Shown here piece by piece: positions 29,430 to 38,915 of a stretch of 64,000 nucleotides of DNA. Within the stretch, counting starts at the first letter, position 1. Each line of letters begins with the position of its first letter. The DNA comes from Desulfobacterales bacterium (lineage in GTDB: Bacteria; Desulfobacterota; Desulfobacteria; Desulfobacterales; C00003060). A program made the position numbers and the translations under genes. The DNA is taken from positions 1-64,000 of the forward strand of contig JAUWXF010000003.1 of assembly GCA_030616475.1 (NCBI GenBank), in the 5' to 3' direction. The notes below the pieces were generated by a model that was not told the origin of the DNA, searched no databases, and worked only from the letters and a program-made list of their open reading frames with translations.

Positions 29430-29580
29430 ATATCAATTCTGAATTCCTCAATTCCCCAATCCCTGAATTCAATTTTACCTTCCGGTAATTTGCCAATCCT
29501 GCATTTGTGGGTCCACCTTCAATAATCTCTTCATGCACTCTTTCTTGTGCTGAACATTGAAATTTGTTGGAGAAACACGG

Positions 29581-30465
29581 TCAGGCGCTTCGTTGCAAAT
29601 ACTCCAATATTCTGTCCACAAAGATGTCAAAGTCGGATAGGTTTTGTTTAAATACACCGTAGACAATTGTATCATCAACCCGTTCATAGTAATGAACGAT
29701 TAAATTACGAAAAGAGGCAATATCCTCAAATCTAGGCAGATCAGACGGGCGAAGTATACCGTGTTCTGCAAGAACAGCAAAGGTGTCGCGATAGCTCATC
29801 GGCTCACGCAGGCCCTCGTCAGAGATAATATGCTGAGCAATATCAATGCACGCTTCGATCGTAATATGTAAAGTCCGCTCGACAAAACGCCTTGCTCTCT
29901 TGTCCGTCCTGTACACTTCCCATGTTATATCGTTTGCATCCTTTAAATCACGGATATTGGCCTTTATGTCTGCAAGAATACGCTCAAATAACACTCGATC
30001 AACAATTTTTTCACCATACAGAACAGCGCCGGCGTATCTCCGGTGTAAGTAAAGAAAATCCTCGTAAGACTTTCGGCCCAAGGTCTCAAATTGTTTGCGC
30101 CGCTTTGAATCCCGTTCGAATATCAGGCGGCCGAGGCGACGCACCTCGTGCTTCAGAACCTCACCTGCCCGGTTCAATACAACCACATCGACACGACGAC
30201 GGCAGGACTTTTCCGCTAATGATATGAACGATAGAAGAGGAAATTCGACTAAACAATCTTCATCCAACAAAATGGCTAAGTCAATGTCACTCGGAATCCG
30301 TTCTTTCCCCGTAGCAGCCGAACCGAAGAGATAAGCTGCATCAATAGCTGCTTGTTGTGAACATAGAGAGGAAACCTTCGTGACGATATCCTGCATTTTT
30401 TTGACATCCATGTCGAGACGCCCTACCAAAATCTTTTTCGGAATATATGTGGAGAACCTAACCAA
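29581..30465 (-). CDS. Single-chain MntA-HepT fusion: N-terminal MNT nucleotidyltransferase plus C-terminal HepT-type HEPN
   Basis: LFGSAATGKERIPSDIDLAI (GSx10DxD), later VDVVVL; VDRVLFERILADIKANIRDL HepT-like start; FRNLIVHYYERV (Rx4HxY). Confidence 0.85.
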   Translation of the reverse strand: MVRFSTYIPKKILVGRLDMDVKKMQDIVTKVSSLCSQQAAIDAAYLFGSAATGKERIPSDIDLAILLDEDCLVEFPLLSFISLAEKSCRRRVDVVVLNRAGEVLKHEVRRLGRLIFERDSKRRKQFETLGRKSYEDFLYLHRRYAGAVLYGEKIVDRVLFERILADIKANIRDLKDANDITWEVYRTDKRARRFVERTLHITIEACIDIAQHIISDEGLREPMSYRDTFAVLAEHGILRPSDLPRFEDIASFRNLIVHYYERVDDTIVYGVFKQNLSDFDIFVDRILEYLQRSA

Positions 30466-30629
30466 AAATACTTAATAATAGTATCTAAAAACTACAAGCA
30501 TTGTCAATCTATTTATTTGGCAGTTTTATACACACCTGTATTATACAGATGTGTATAAAACGCTACAGCAAAACCCTTTCCACTCCTCCTAGCTTCCCGG
30601 CCTCATAGCCTCCCGGCATTTTTACCCAA

Positions 30630-30680
30630 AAGTGTCCTCCAAACTGACGGCGGATCTTCGACCTTGAGCTAAAATGGGTA
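30630..30680. repeat. Dispersed CTGACGGCGGATCTTCGACCTTGAGC repeat (copy 3)
   Basis: Matches 26562-26612 and 28855-28906. Confidence 0.8.
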
Positions 30681-30704
30681 ACAGTGATTGAGCATTGTTA
30701 TTTG

Positions 30705-31100
30705 TTATTCGTTATTCGTTATTCGTTCCTTTTGACGGGAAAGGTACTTTATGTATCCATTCAGGAGGGCAAGAGCTTTCGAAATTAGCTCTCTACCTTT
30801 TTCGTATTCCTCGTCAATGATATATCCATCATCTTTTGATGTGATTAACTGGTCTACCAATTCATGAAGAGAACCCCTACTGTGTCGACAAAACTGGATG
30901 TTCTACTGGTAGTGAAACCTGCCAAACCCCTCCGCGAGGTTGTGCGTCGTAGATCGAGCCGCCCGCTTCATATCATCCACCAGCGCATATTTTTCCTCCT
31001 TCGGATACTTCTTCACTAACTCTGTGATAAATCTCCTCACCTCAGTACACGCCTTCCAGCACTCCAAATCTTCAAACGTATTAAAGCTGCCTTTTCTCAT
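30705..31100 (-). pseudogene. Four-helix-bundle protein (23S rRNA intervening-sequence/Avd-like family) with in-frame TAG at 30903-30905
   Basis: FEDLECWKACTEVRRFITELVKKYPKEEKYALVDDMKRAARSTTHNLAEGFGRFHYQ*NIQFCRHSRGSLHELVDQLITSKDDGYIIDEEYEKGRELISKALALLNGYIKYLSRQK. Confidence 0.85.
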
Positions 31101-31187
31101 GGCCTTAAACTAATAACGAATAACAAATAACTATGCCCTCATGTGATCGCAAGCCTCCCGGCCTCAATGTGCTTGCTGGTCTTTCAA

Positions 31188-32435
31188 TCAAAAAGTAGCC
31201 TGTCCCCTTTTCTTGCTTGCTACCTGATGTAATAATTGATGATAACGCCTGATCAACATGGGCCGGTCAAAGTGCGCGGCCACGTAACTTCGTGCGTTGG
31301 CCCCAAGGCGCTCAAGCAACTCCGGTTGTTTCGAGAGACTCTGTATACACTTAGCCAAAGACTGTGCATCTTCCGGCGGCACCCAGACACCGCAGTCCGC
31401 CTCCTGGACAAGGCGGGCGATCTCAGAATCATCAGGAACTGCTGATAGGACCGGCCGGCCGCTGGCCATGATGGAGTATGTCTTGCTGGGGACATTGAGC
31501 TGGCCAAGATGTTGGTTGAGCGTCACTAAAGAAACATCGGCTGCTCCTAACATCTCGGGCAACACTTCTTTTGGTTGAGTAGGGAGAAATCGGACATTGG
31601 CTAGCCCCATCAACTCAGCGCGTTCAACCAGCCTGGATTTCGCATTGCCCTCTCCGACGATAACAAAGACAATGCTTGGGTCATGTTTCAATAGCTCAGC
31701 AGCATCCAGCACGGTATCCAGGACGGAAATGTAACCCAGATTTCCGGCGAACATTACCACAAAGCGTCCACTCAGATTGTGTACTGAGCGGAAGTTGTTT
31801 TCTTTGAGGACAGGACGGATGTGATCAACATCGGCCCAGTTCGGAATCACAACTATTTTGTCCTTACCAACCCCCTTGCTCGTAAGATTTTGCTTCATGC
31901 CTTCGGAAAGGACTGTTATTCGACTGGAGACACGGTAGATAAACTTTTCCAGGTATTGAAAGGTGCGGATAAGCAACGAGTTACGTATCTGGCCAATGAT
32001 CATGAGGCAATCCGGCCAGATATCCTGCACGTTAAAGACTATAGGCGCGCGGCGGGCCAGACTGACGATAAAGCCTGATAAGCCAACAGTGATGGGCGGG
32101 TTAATACAGAGTATGACATCATGCCGGCCGGCAAGGACGCTGGCGACCACAGACATGAAATTATAACTCAAGTAGTTGATGCCTCGGTGGAAGCCACTGG
32201 GATTGGGTGGGACATAGACAAAGGTACGCCAAACATTTACCCTGTAAAAGTTGTTGCGGTGGAGCAGGCGGCCACGATACTCTGAAGCGATATCGTTACG
32301 CCCGTAATGGGGCATACTGGTGACAACCGTGACCTTATCGCCCATGGCCGCCAAGTCGGTGGCCAGGTCGGTGACAAGAGGCCCAGTTCCAGTAAGATCG
32401 GGATGGAAGCGCATGTGAAGGATCAGCACACGCAT
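31188..32435 (-). CDS. Glycosyltransferase family 4 (WbuB-like)
   Basis: GRFVVMFAGNLGYISVLDTVLDAAELL, PSKTYSIMASGRPVLSAVPDDSEIARLV. Confidence 0.9.
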   Translation of the reverse strand: MRVLILHMRFHPDLTGTGPLVTDLATDLAAMGDKVTVVTSMPHYGRNDIASEYRGRLLHRNNFYRVNVWRTFVYVPPNPSGFHRGINYLSYNFMSVVASVLAGRHDVILCINPPITVGLSGFIVSLARRAPIVFNVQDIWPDCLMIIGQIRNSLLIRTFQYLEKFIYRVSSRITVLSEGMKQNLTSKGVGKDKIVVIPNWADVDHIRPVLKENNFRSVHNLSGRFVVMFAGNLGYISVLDTVLDAAELLKHDPSIVFVIVGEGNAKSRLVERAELMGLANVRFLPTQPKEVLPEMLGAADVSLVTLNQHLGQLNVPSKTYSIMASGRPVLSAVPDDSEIARLVQEADCGVWVPPEDAQSLAKCIQSLSKQPELLERLGANARSYVAAHFDRPMLIRRYHQLLHQVASKKRGQATF

Positions 32436-32670
32436 TATGATTTCCTCACCAGATACTTCTCAATGGCTAACACATCCATCTTTGTCTGCAAGGAGGATTC
32501 GATGGCGTCCCTCGGCTTACAACTAACACAATATCTATGCAGTCACGTATGATGTCGGAGGCATTTAAGCCGTGAGTTATGATTGTTAGTTTAATCATGG
32601 AAATTTGGGCTTAGGATCTTGGGGCTAGAGATTAAAGAACCCATTTTATCAATTGAACTCCTTCCCTAAT

Positions 32671-33501
32671 TCATAATCGCATTTTCATTTTACGAAGCCT
32701 GATTTCTCGTACCTTGCAGTTGATCATAAACTCATAAAAAGATCGCAAAAGGCAAAAAGTCAGGCCAGCACGACCTTCGAGAAATCCGCCCCGGACAACA
32801 TAAAGTGCCAGGAAAATGAGGAAAGGCCGTCCTGGGAGTCGGTAGACAAAAGACTTGATAGCTTTTCTTCTAAGGGTTGGATCAGTGTTAAATATATTGC
32901 GCCAGTTTATTTCGCTAGAAACATTCTCTGCTAAAAGCTCCGCCTCCATAGTCGAATAGTGATTATGTTTTTCAAACCAAGCATGAAAACCCTTGTTGAA
33001 TGAATAGTGCAGAAAGTGTTCTTTTAGGAAACCTACTTTGCCGTCGGTGTGATATTCCTCGTTAATGGCTCGCTCAACGCTCACACGTCCTACCTTTAGC
33101 AGACGAGCAGCCCAAGTAGGGTAACCGCAGCTGCGACGGACACACTTCCCCATAAAGAAATCTTTGCGACGGACTAAATAAAGACATGTTTCATCGTCAA
33201 CAACTTTAATAGTACTCTTGATTTCTTCCCTCAATTCGGGGGGAATAACCTCATCGGCATCGACCATCAACACCCAGGGGTGTTTGTATTCTATCTCGTT
33301 CAACCCAAAATTTCGATGCGTTGCATAGTTGTCAAATTTACGTTGAATAAACCGAGCTCCTGCTGATTTTGCAATTTCTTCTGTGCGATCTGTGCTATAG
33401 GAGTCAAAAACGACAATGTCATCGCACCAAGAAAGTGACTCAAGGCAATTGGGCAGGTTAATCTCTTCATTGAGAGTCAATATCAGGGCAGATATATTCA
33501 T
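32671..33501 (-). CDS. Glycosyltransferase family 2 (WaaE/KdtX-like)
   Basis: ALILTLNEEINLPNCLESLSWCDDIVVFDSYSTDRTEEIAKSAGARF, VLMVDADEVIPPEL. Confidence 0.92.
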   Translation of the reverse strand: MNISALILTLNEEINLPNCLESLSWCDDIVVFDSYSTDRTEEIAKSAGARFIQRKFDNYATHRNFGLNEIEYKHPWVLMVDADEVIPPELREEIKSTIKVVDDETCLYLVRRKDFFMGKCVRRSCGYPTWAARLLKVGRVSVERAINEEYHTDGKVGFLKEHFLHYSFNKGFHAWFEKHNHYSTMEAELLAENVSSEINWRNIFNTDPTLRRKAIKSFVYRLPGRPFLIFLALYVVRGGFLEGRAGLTFCLLRSFYEFMINCKVREIRLRKMKMRL

Positions 33502-33549
33502 TTTAGATATCGATTTCTTTCATCAATCAAAACTGCCGATGAACCCAGG

Positions 33550-34194
33550 TTACTGGCAGGCTACCATTATCTGGTTCACTGCATCCCGTATTGATCTATT
33601 GTTGTTGACAACACATATCAAAGGATCAATTGAATGCCGTTGGTACAACTCAAGCCTTTTAAGAAAATTCTTGTCAAGCACGCTTTCCTTTCTTACGCTT
33701 ATCAATTCCCGTTGGTCTCGCTGTATGAGAAAGCAACGTGCTCCTTTAGGGATTATTCTCTTAAAAACCGTAGATAAAAAATTTTCCTGGATAAAACCGA
33801 TTCCTGTGTCAACCTCAAGATCTACCATTATATCGAAAATCCATCGGTCACATATGATCACCTTTTGTGAGAAAACCGCTGGAATATAGATTGTGACTAA
33901 CGTGGCAAAAAAAGTGTCGAGGTAGGTGAGTAAGATGAAAAGGTAAGAAATTATCTTAGATCGATAGAACTCATGGTAACCTACTCTCACACCGTCAATA
34001 TTTTCATACTTGGTAAAACCCAAGAAACGGCAAAGCGCCAGTAGGAATTTGGTAAGGTAGTGATTATATCGAAGCCATACATATCGACTTTGTTTACGCT
34101 GCCCTGATAGCGCTTTTCTGAGTTCCTTGATAACGGAGGTCTTACCGCATCCGTCAACCCCACTTAATGCGATGATTTTGGCTTTCAAGTGCAT
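33550..34194 (-). CDS. Thymidylate kinase-like P-loop NTPase
   Basis: KIIALSGVDGCGKTSVIKELRKAL; ICDRWIFDIMVDL. Confidence 0.8.
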   Translation of the reverse strand: MHLKAKIIALSGVDGCGKTSVIKELRKALSGQRKQSRYVWLRYNHYLTKFLLALCRFLGFTKYENIDGVRVGYHEFYRSKIISYLFILLTYLDTFFATLVTIYIPAVFSQKVIICDRWIFDIMVDLEVDTGIGFIQENFLSTVFKRIIPKGARCFLIQRDQRELISVRKESVLDKNFLKRLELYQRHSIDPLICVVNNNRSIRDAVNQIMVACQ

Positions 34195-34228
34195 CAGATA
34201 TCTGATTTAAACGATTCTTCACAAGGCA

Positions 34229-35416
34229 CTATGCCAATATTACAGACTTTTCGACTCCCAACCATTCAAGCGCCACCTGCTTCCAAGTCGGATGATTCTT
34301 GTACTTCTCTAACGTAGCCTTGCATTTTCTGAGATAAAGCATTTGATCATTAACCAAGTCTACCATTATTTGCGCCAAACTATGTACATCGCCAACTTTT
34401 GCCACAGCACCGAATCCTCGAACAAACTCTCCGGTTCCACCTGGCACAGTTGTAATGATCGGCTTCCCCCACCCCATGCTTTCAATGATAACCAAAGGAA
34501 TCTCGCAGGGAACCAGAACAAATGGAAGTACCACCGCATGGCAATTGCTGATAAAGGAATCCAGTTCCTCCTTTCCCAATCTCTTCCAGATCGCATGTAC
34601 ACGGTCTCGATGGCGCAATCCGCCGATTCGGGCGCGAATTTTGTCCTCGTCCAAGGGTGCATCTGACCTGAATAGAGTGACGAGACAAATATCGTGATGT
34701 TTTTCAGCGGCTATATCAAACGCACCCAGTAATTCATAGGTGCCGCGAATACCACTGGGAGGCCCCATAAAAAGATAGTATGGCCGGTTACCAAGCCATG
34801 ATACAAAATCACCTGGCAAATAACTTGCATTCAATCCGATTGTTTCTTCATCTCTGCCTGGTGGAATGGTGTAAACATCCTTTTCAGGCCAACCAGCAAT
34901 TGCAATCTTTTTAGCAGTCACATCGGTCATGGCGATCAGCCGATGGAACCCGTTATCTTTGAAACATTTTAGTTGTCTCGATTTAGGGCTAACCGATTCC
35001 AAAAGGTAGGGCAACGCAGCTTTAAAACCGATTCGTTTTATGGCATATAGACTGGACCTGAGAGAATAGCATCCTCCTGGAAAGTAACCGACAAGCGGAA
35101 CGCCAAGGTTGCCCACAACTCTGATTCTTTGGTGCGGCTCACGCCATGCTATGGGCCAAAAAATTACATCAGGACTTTCCAGTGCCAGAAGTTCACGCAG
35201 ATCATCTTGGAGACCAGTATAAGTCTTTCTTATTTCTCCTCTAGTACCTTCCGGTAGTCTCGAACTCGAGATTTCCCCCTTTTTGTGTCCCAATGACACG
35301 AGGGTTACATTATGTCCCATGCTTTGGAGGTGGTTTGTTACTTCGCAGACTGTCCGCCATGGCATAAGGTGGCAATTTCTTTCTGTGAGGTTATGCGTCG
35401 CTATTAGAAGTTTCAA
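34229..35416 (-). CDS. Glycosyltransferase family 4
   Basis: LFMGPPSGIRGTYELLGAFDIA, EIPLVIIESMGWGKPIITTVPGGTGEFV. Confidence 0.85.
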   Translation of the reverse strand: MKLLIATHNLTERNCHLMPWRTVCEVTNHLQSMGHNVTLVSLGHKKGEISSSRLPEGTRGEIRKTYTGLQDDLRELLALESPDVIFWPIAWREPHQRIRVVGNLGVPLVGYFPGGCYSLRSSLYAIKRIGFKAALPYLLESVSPKSRQLKCFKDNGFHRLIAMTDVTAKKIAIAGWPEKDVYTIPPGRDEETIGLNASYLPGDFVSWLGNRPYYLFMGPPSGIRGTYELLGAFDIAAEKHHDICLVTLFRSDAPLDEDKIRARIGGLRHRDRVHAIWKRLGKEELDSFISNCHAVVLPFVLVPCEIPLVIIESMGWGKPIITTVPGGTGEFVRGFGAVAKVGDVHSLAQIMVDLVNDQMLYLRKCKATLEKYKNHPTWKQVALEWLGVEKSVILA

Positions 35417-35433
35417 TTGCAGCTAAACCAAAG

Positions 35434-36636
35434 TTAAAGAGCCAGGGAATTAGATTTAGCCAGTCGACCACAGTCTATTAACCAGCCAGCTGTGCGGCTC
35501 ACCATTTTATCCACCGTGAAATTTTGTTTGAATCGTTCTTGAGCCGCCAGCCCAAGTGCTTGCCGCAGTGCGGCATCCCTGGATAGGCGTTCAATTGCAT
35601 TGGCCAAGGATTTGGTATCTCTGGCTGGAACAATCAGTGCGTGTTCTTCATGCCGCACAGATTCCGTATTTCCGCCCACATCCGTAGCAATAATTGCTTT
35701 ACCTACACGCATGGCTTCTAATAGCGCAAAAGAATGATATTCAGCCAACGAGGCGAGAGTAAAAATATCCAATGCTACCAAGCAATCATCGATGTCCGAT
35801 CTAAACCCAGTAAAAATGACTCTTTTCTTCACCCCCTTTCCTTCTACCTGCCTTTTTAGTGAGTTATCCAATGTTCCTGTTCCAACAATAACAAGCTTGA
35901 GTTCAGGTAGCCTTCTGCAGACTTGGGCGAAGGCATCAACCAGATAGGAAATACCCTTGACCGGATCCAATCTACTTGCACCACCAATGAGCAACTCATT
36001 TTTCTCTATTGCCCATTCCCTTCGAATCCGATTCCGAGCAGTTGGATCAGGAATCTTCTCTTCAATACCATTATGAATTACGGTTATCTTTTTTCTATCA
36101 GTGCCACGTTCAACGAGATAGTTCTTGGTGTACTCAGCAACAGCGACAATAGAAATCGCATAGTTGCGGATAAACAGTTCCGTTAATCTGTTAAAAGCGG
36201 GACCTAATAGTAATCTAACTGGTGTCGTTGCGTAGTATTTACCGTGATAGGAACAGATCATGGGGATGTGCTTCTTTCGAAAAACTCGCGTTGCAATAGC
36301 TACAAAATGGCCATTGAACCCATGAGTCATAAGCAAGTCTGGTTTATAGAGATTAATCTCTCTGGAAACTCGCCATAACCAGGAAATGTCGGCGCGTGAC
36401 TTGATCTTTATCTCCTTTGCATCCAAGTTCTCCAGGGTAGGAAGATCAGTGTGCCAGGTTTCACTAATAATACAAAGTGTCTTTATTTCAATCGGTGCAT
36501 ATCGGCTAACGTCGTTAATCAGCGTGGCATATTTCCCGACACCACCCAAAGAAAAGCCCCAGTGGATGCTGAGGACTCGTAAGGGCCCCGAATGGCCATT
36601 CCCTGCCACACCTCTATCGTCTCTTTTGCATTTCAA
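35434..36636 (-). CDS. Glycosyltransferase family 4
   Basis: HNGIEEKIPDPTARNRIRREW, GGASRLDPVKGISYLVDAFAQV, SFALLEAMRVGKAIIATDVGGNTESV. Confidence 0.93.
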   Translation of the reverse strand: MKCKRDDRGVAGNGHSGPLRVLSIHWGFSLGGVGKYATLINDVSRYAPIEIKTLCIISETWHTDLPTLENLDAKEIKIKSRADISWLWRVSREINLYKPDLLMTHGFNGHFVAIATRVFRKKHIPMICSYHGKYYATTPVRLLLGPAFNRLTELFIRNYAISIVAVAEYTKNYLVERGTDRKKITVIHNGIEEKIPDPTARNRIRREWAIEKNELLIGGASRLDPVKGISYLVDAFAQVCRRLPELKLVIVGTGTLDNSLKRQVEGKGVKKRVIFTGFRSDIDDCLVALDIFTLASLAEYHSFALLEAMRVGKAIIATDVGGNTESVRHEEHALIVPARDTKSLANAIERLSRDAALRQALGLAAQERFKQNFTVDKMVSRTAGWLIDCGRLAKSNSLAL

Positions 36637-37321
36637 CTTTTAAATCACAAAGTCCAAGAAGCCTAACTTCTGCATTGTCTGGATAAGCTTCATCTAAGCG
36701 TCTGTCTCGTTTCAATAGAAATATTGGCGTTTCGTCTAAACGCATTCGCTTAAGAGAAGCAACCTCATCTGCAAGAAAAAGATCTAGAGGCTGCCTTGCA
36801 AAAGCAGATAGTATTCGCTCGCGCATGGTTAAAAGTGCAACTATTAATAAATTAACTAAACCAGGATTTCTTATTATTCTAATATCCACATCACTACGAT
36901 CATGCCAAGCATTCCGACATATACTACCATATATGGCCAACCCAGCGATACTTTTAAATGGACTTAGCCGCTCAGCCATGCCATTCAGATAACTACATGT
37001 TTCTCGCTCACCTCTGTTTTTGAGTTTCGGAAAGGCAAAAAGCATTAACGCCCAAAAGTTACCATTTGCTATCCAGTTAAATGTGTGAATTACAAAGATG
37101 CTAAGCACTAAGGATATCCATATAGGAAATTGTTCAAAACCCAAAAAGCAAAGAAGCCACCACGCAAGTAAGATCTGTATGATCTCAAAGAAAACACGAA
37201 CGCTCATTTCCGCGTTATCCATGTAAGTCATGCCCTGGTGTAACCAATTCCTAGGTAGGTTGGTATAACGGGCTGAACCGTTAATGGAAGCCTTGGGCTT
37301 TTTACTAGCATCACGGTGCAT
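36614..37321 (-). CDS. Membrane-anchored MNT-type nucleotidyltransferase domain protein
   Basis: Two hydrophobic segments then AIYGSICRNAWHDRSDVDIRII (GSx10DxD). Confidence 0.75.
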   Translation of the reverse strand: MHRDASKKPKASINGSARYTNLPRNWLHQGMTYMDNAEMSVRVFFEIIQILLAWWLLCFLGFEQFPIWISLVLSIFVIHTFNWIANGNFWALMLFAFPKLKNRGERETCSYLNGMAERLSPFKSIAGLAIYGSICRNAWHDRSDVDIRIIRNPGLVNLLIVALLTMRERILSAFARQPLDLFLADEVASLKRMRLDETPIFLLKRDRRLDEAYPDNAEVRLLGLCDLKVEMQKRR

Positions 37322-37643
37322 TTTCTATCATAATCTTAAATCGTCAATCAACTTAAGTACAACAACAGGCGAATGATCATTTCCTATGCACAGAAGAACG
37401 CACTCACCGGTAAGTTTACACAAATTATCATCATCAAGAAGTTCTGAAATGGGGAAACAAGTAGTTTGACTATTGAGTAGAAAGCACTTTTACATTGCTG
37501 CACCTTCGCATCATCAATATCTTTTCCCAAAACGTATCTCTAGTCAATTTATCTGTCTCAATACTTAATAGAATCACTAGGATATTTCTTAAGTCACGCA
37601 ATCTATCTCTTTCCAGTGGTGCGAGTAAGCATTATCTCTGTGA

Positions 37644-38861
37644 TTATCTCTGATGGGACCCTGTGTTTATCATAGAAGACGCATGTCCTAAAATAGTTCG
37701 AGCATTTTTGTGCCATGTATGTTTCTCACTGACAAGATTATATAGATTTTTGCCTAAAGACTCACGAAGCACTTCATCGTTTAAAATTGTTGTAATTTTA
37801 TCAGCCATATCTTTTACAGACTTGGGCTGAAATATCAGTCCACTTTCCCCATCAACAAGAACATCCAGCACTGGTCGATACCCGGGCATTATGCAGGGTT
37901 TAGAAAGAGCCCCATATTCAAATAATTTGAGAGGCGACCCATAGGCGTTGCTGTCGGGCATCAGGCAAATGTCCATCGCCTCAATGTAACCAGGCACTTC
38001 CTCGATAGGTACCCCTCCAGTTAAAATAAAATACTTATCAATTCTCCGTTCCTTTAGCATCGATTTAAATGCACTGAGCCCTCCTTTGTATCGATTAAAG
38101 CCTCCAACAATTAAGAACTTTAACTTCGCGCACTCGTTCCGAATAAGCTCGCAAACATCCGGCAAGAGGTCAATTCCATGGTAAGGGTGCATTCCGCCAA
38201 CAAATCCAACAACCATTTCGTTAGCGCTAATACCCAAGCGTCGGCGTACATAATGACCTTGGCCAGTAGAACGGAAAAGGTCGAGATCCACGGCGTTAGG
38301 AAGCACGAGTATCTTTTTCCCCAGCACTCCCTTTCTTGTAAAGTAGTCCCTTAGCATACTGCTAACAACTACTACAATGTCTGCTCCTGTTGCAACCTTC
38401 ATGAGTACGTAACGATTGTAGTGGTGAAAATTAAGTTTTTGTGTATAACGACGAGCCTCCGCAGTTTCATGAATTTCGACCACGTATGGCAGCTTTGCTT
38501 TCTTCGCGGCTCTGAGACCGCTTCTATGAAAATCTGTAAAGCGTTCATAAATAAGGCTTGGTTTTTCTAGAGTGATTACTTCTCTTATCCTCTTTTCAAA
38601 ACGAAAATCGTGAATTATACAATAGAAATCTCGCATCCAGTCAGTTACCATTTTCGGAAACACCAATTTCAGGGCTCGGTAAAAAGCTCGGGGCTTATTC
38701 AATTCAAAATCTCTTTCGGCGTTTCGAATTCCGGGCTGAACTCGAACTACTTGGTGTCCAACCTGTTCGAAGCCTCTTGATAAAAAATAATTGTGAGTCT
38801 TCGAGCCAGACCCTTCGGAAGGAGGCACAAATATACTATTAAAAAGATGAAGCACTTTCAC
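37644..38861 (-). CDS. Glycosyltransferase family 4
   Basis: VLPNAVDLDLFRSTGQGHYVRRRLG, VGFVGGMHPYHGIDLLPDV, SPLKLFEYGALSKPCIMPGY. Confidence 0.9.
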   Translation of the reverse strand: MKVLHLFNSIFVPPSEGSGSKTHNYFLSRGFEQVGHQVVRVQPGIRNAERDFELNKPRAFYRALKLVFPKMVTDWMRDFYCIIHDFRFEKRIREVITLEKPSLIYERFTDFHRSGLRAAKKAKLPYVVEIHETAEARRYTQKLNFHHYNRYVLMKVATGADIVVVVSSMLRDYFTRKGVLGKKILVLPNAVDLDLFRSTGQGHYVRRRLGISANEMVVGFVGGMHPYHGIDLLPDVCELIRNECAKLKFLIVGGFNRYKGGLSAFKSMLKERRIDKYFILTGGVPIEEVPGYIEAMDICLMPDSNAYGSPLKLFEYGALSKPCIMPGYRPVLDVLVDGESGLIFQPKSVKDMADKITTILNDEVLRESLGKNLYNLVSEKHTWHKNARTILGHASSMINTGSHQR

Positions 38862-38915
38862 TTCATTATCTTCTGCTCAAGCGTTTGGTCCATACGGCAA
38901 ATAACTATGCTCTTG

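Noticed and set aside
30705-31100. Diversity-generating retroelement, because the four-helix protein resembles Avd
   Set aside because: No reverse transcriptase ORF and no TR/VR pair with A-specific substitutions noticed; the family also occurs as orphan or 23S IVS proteins.
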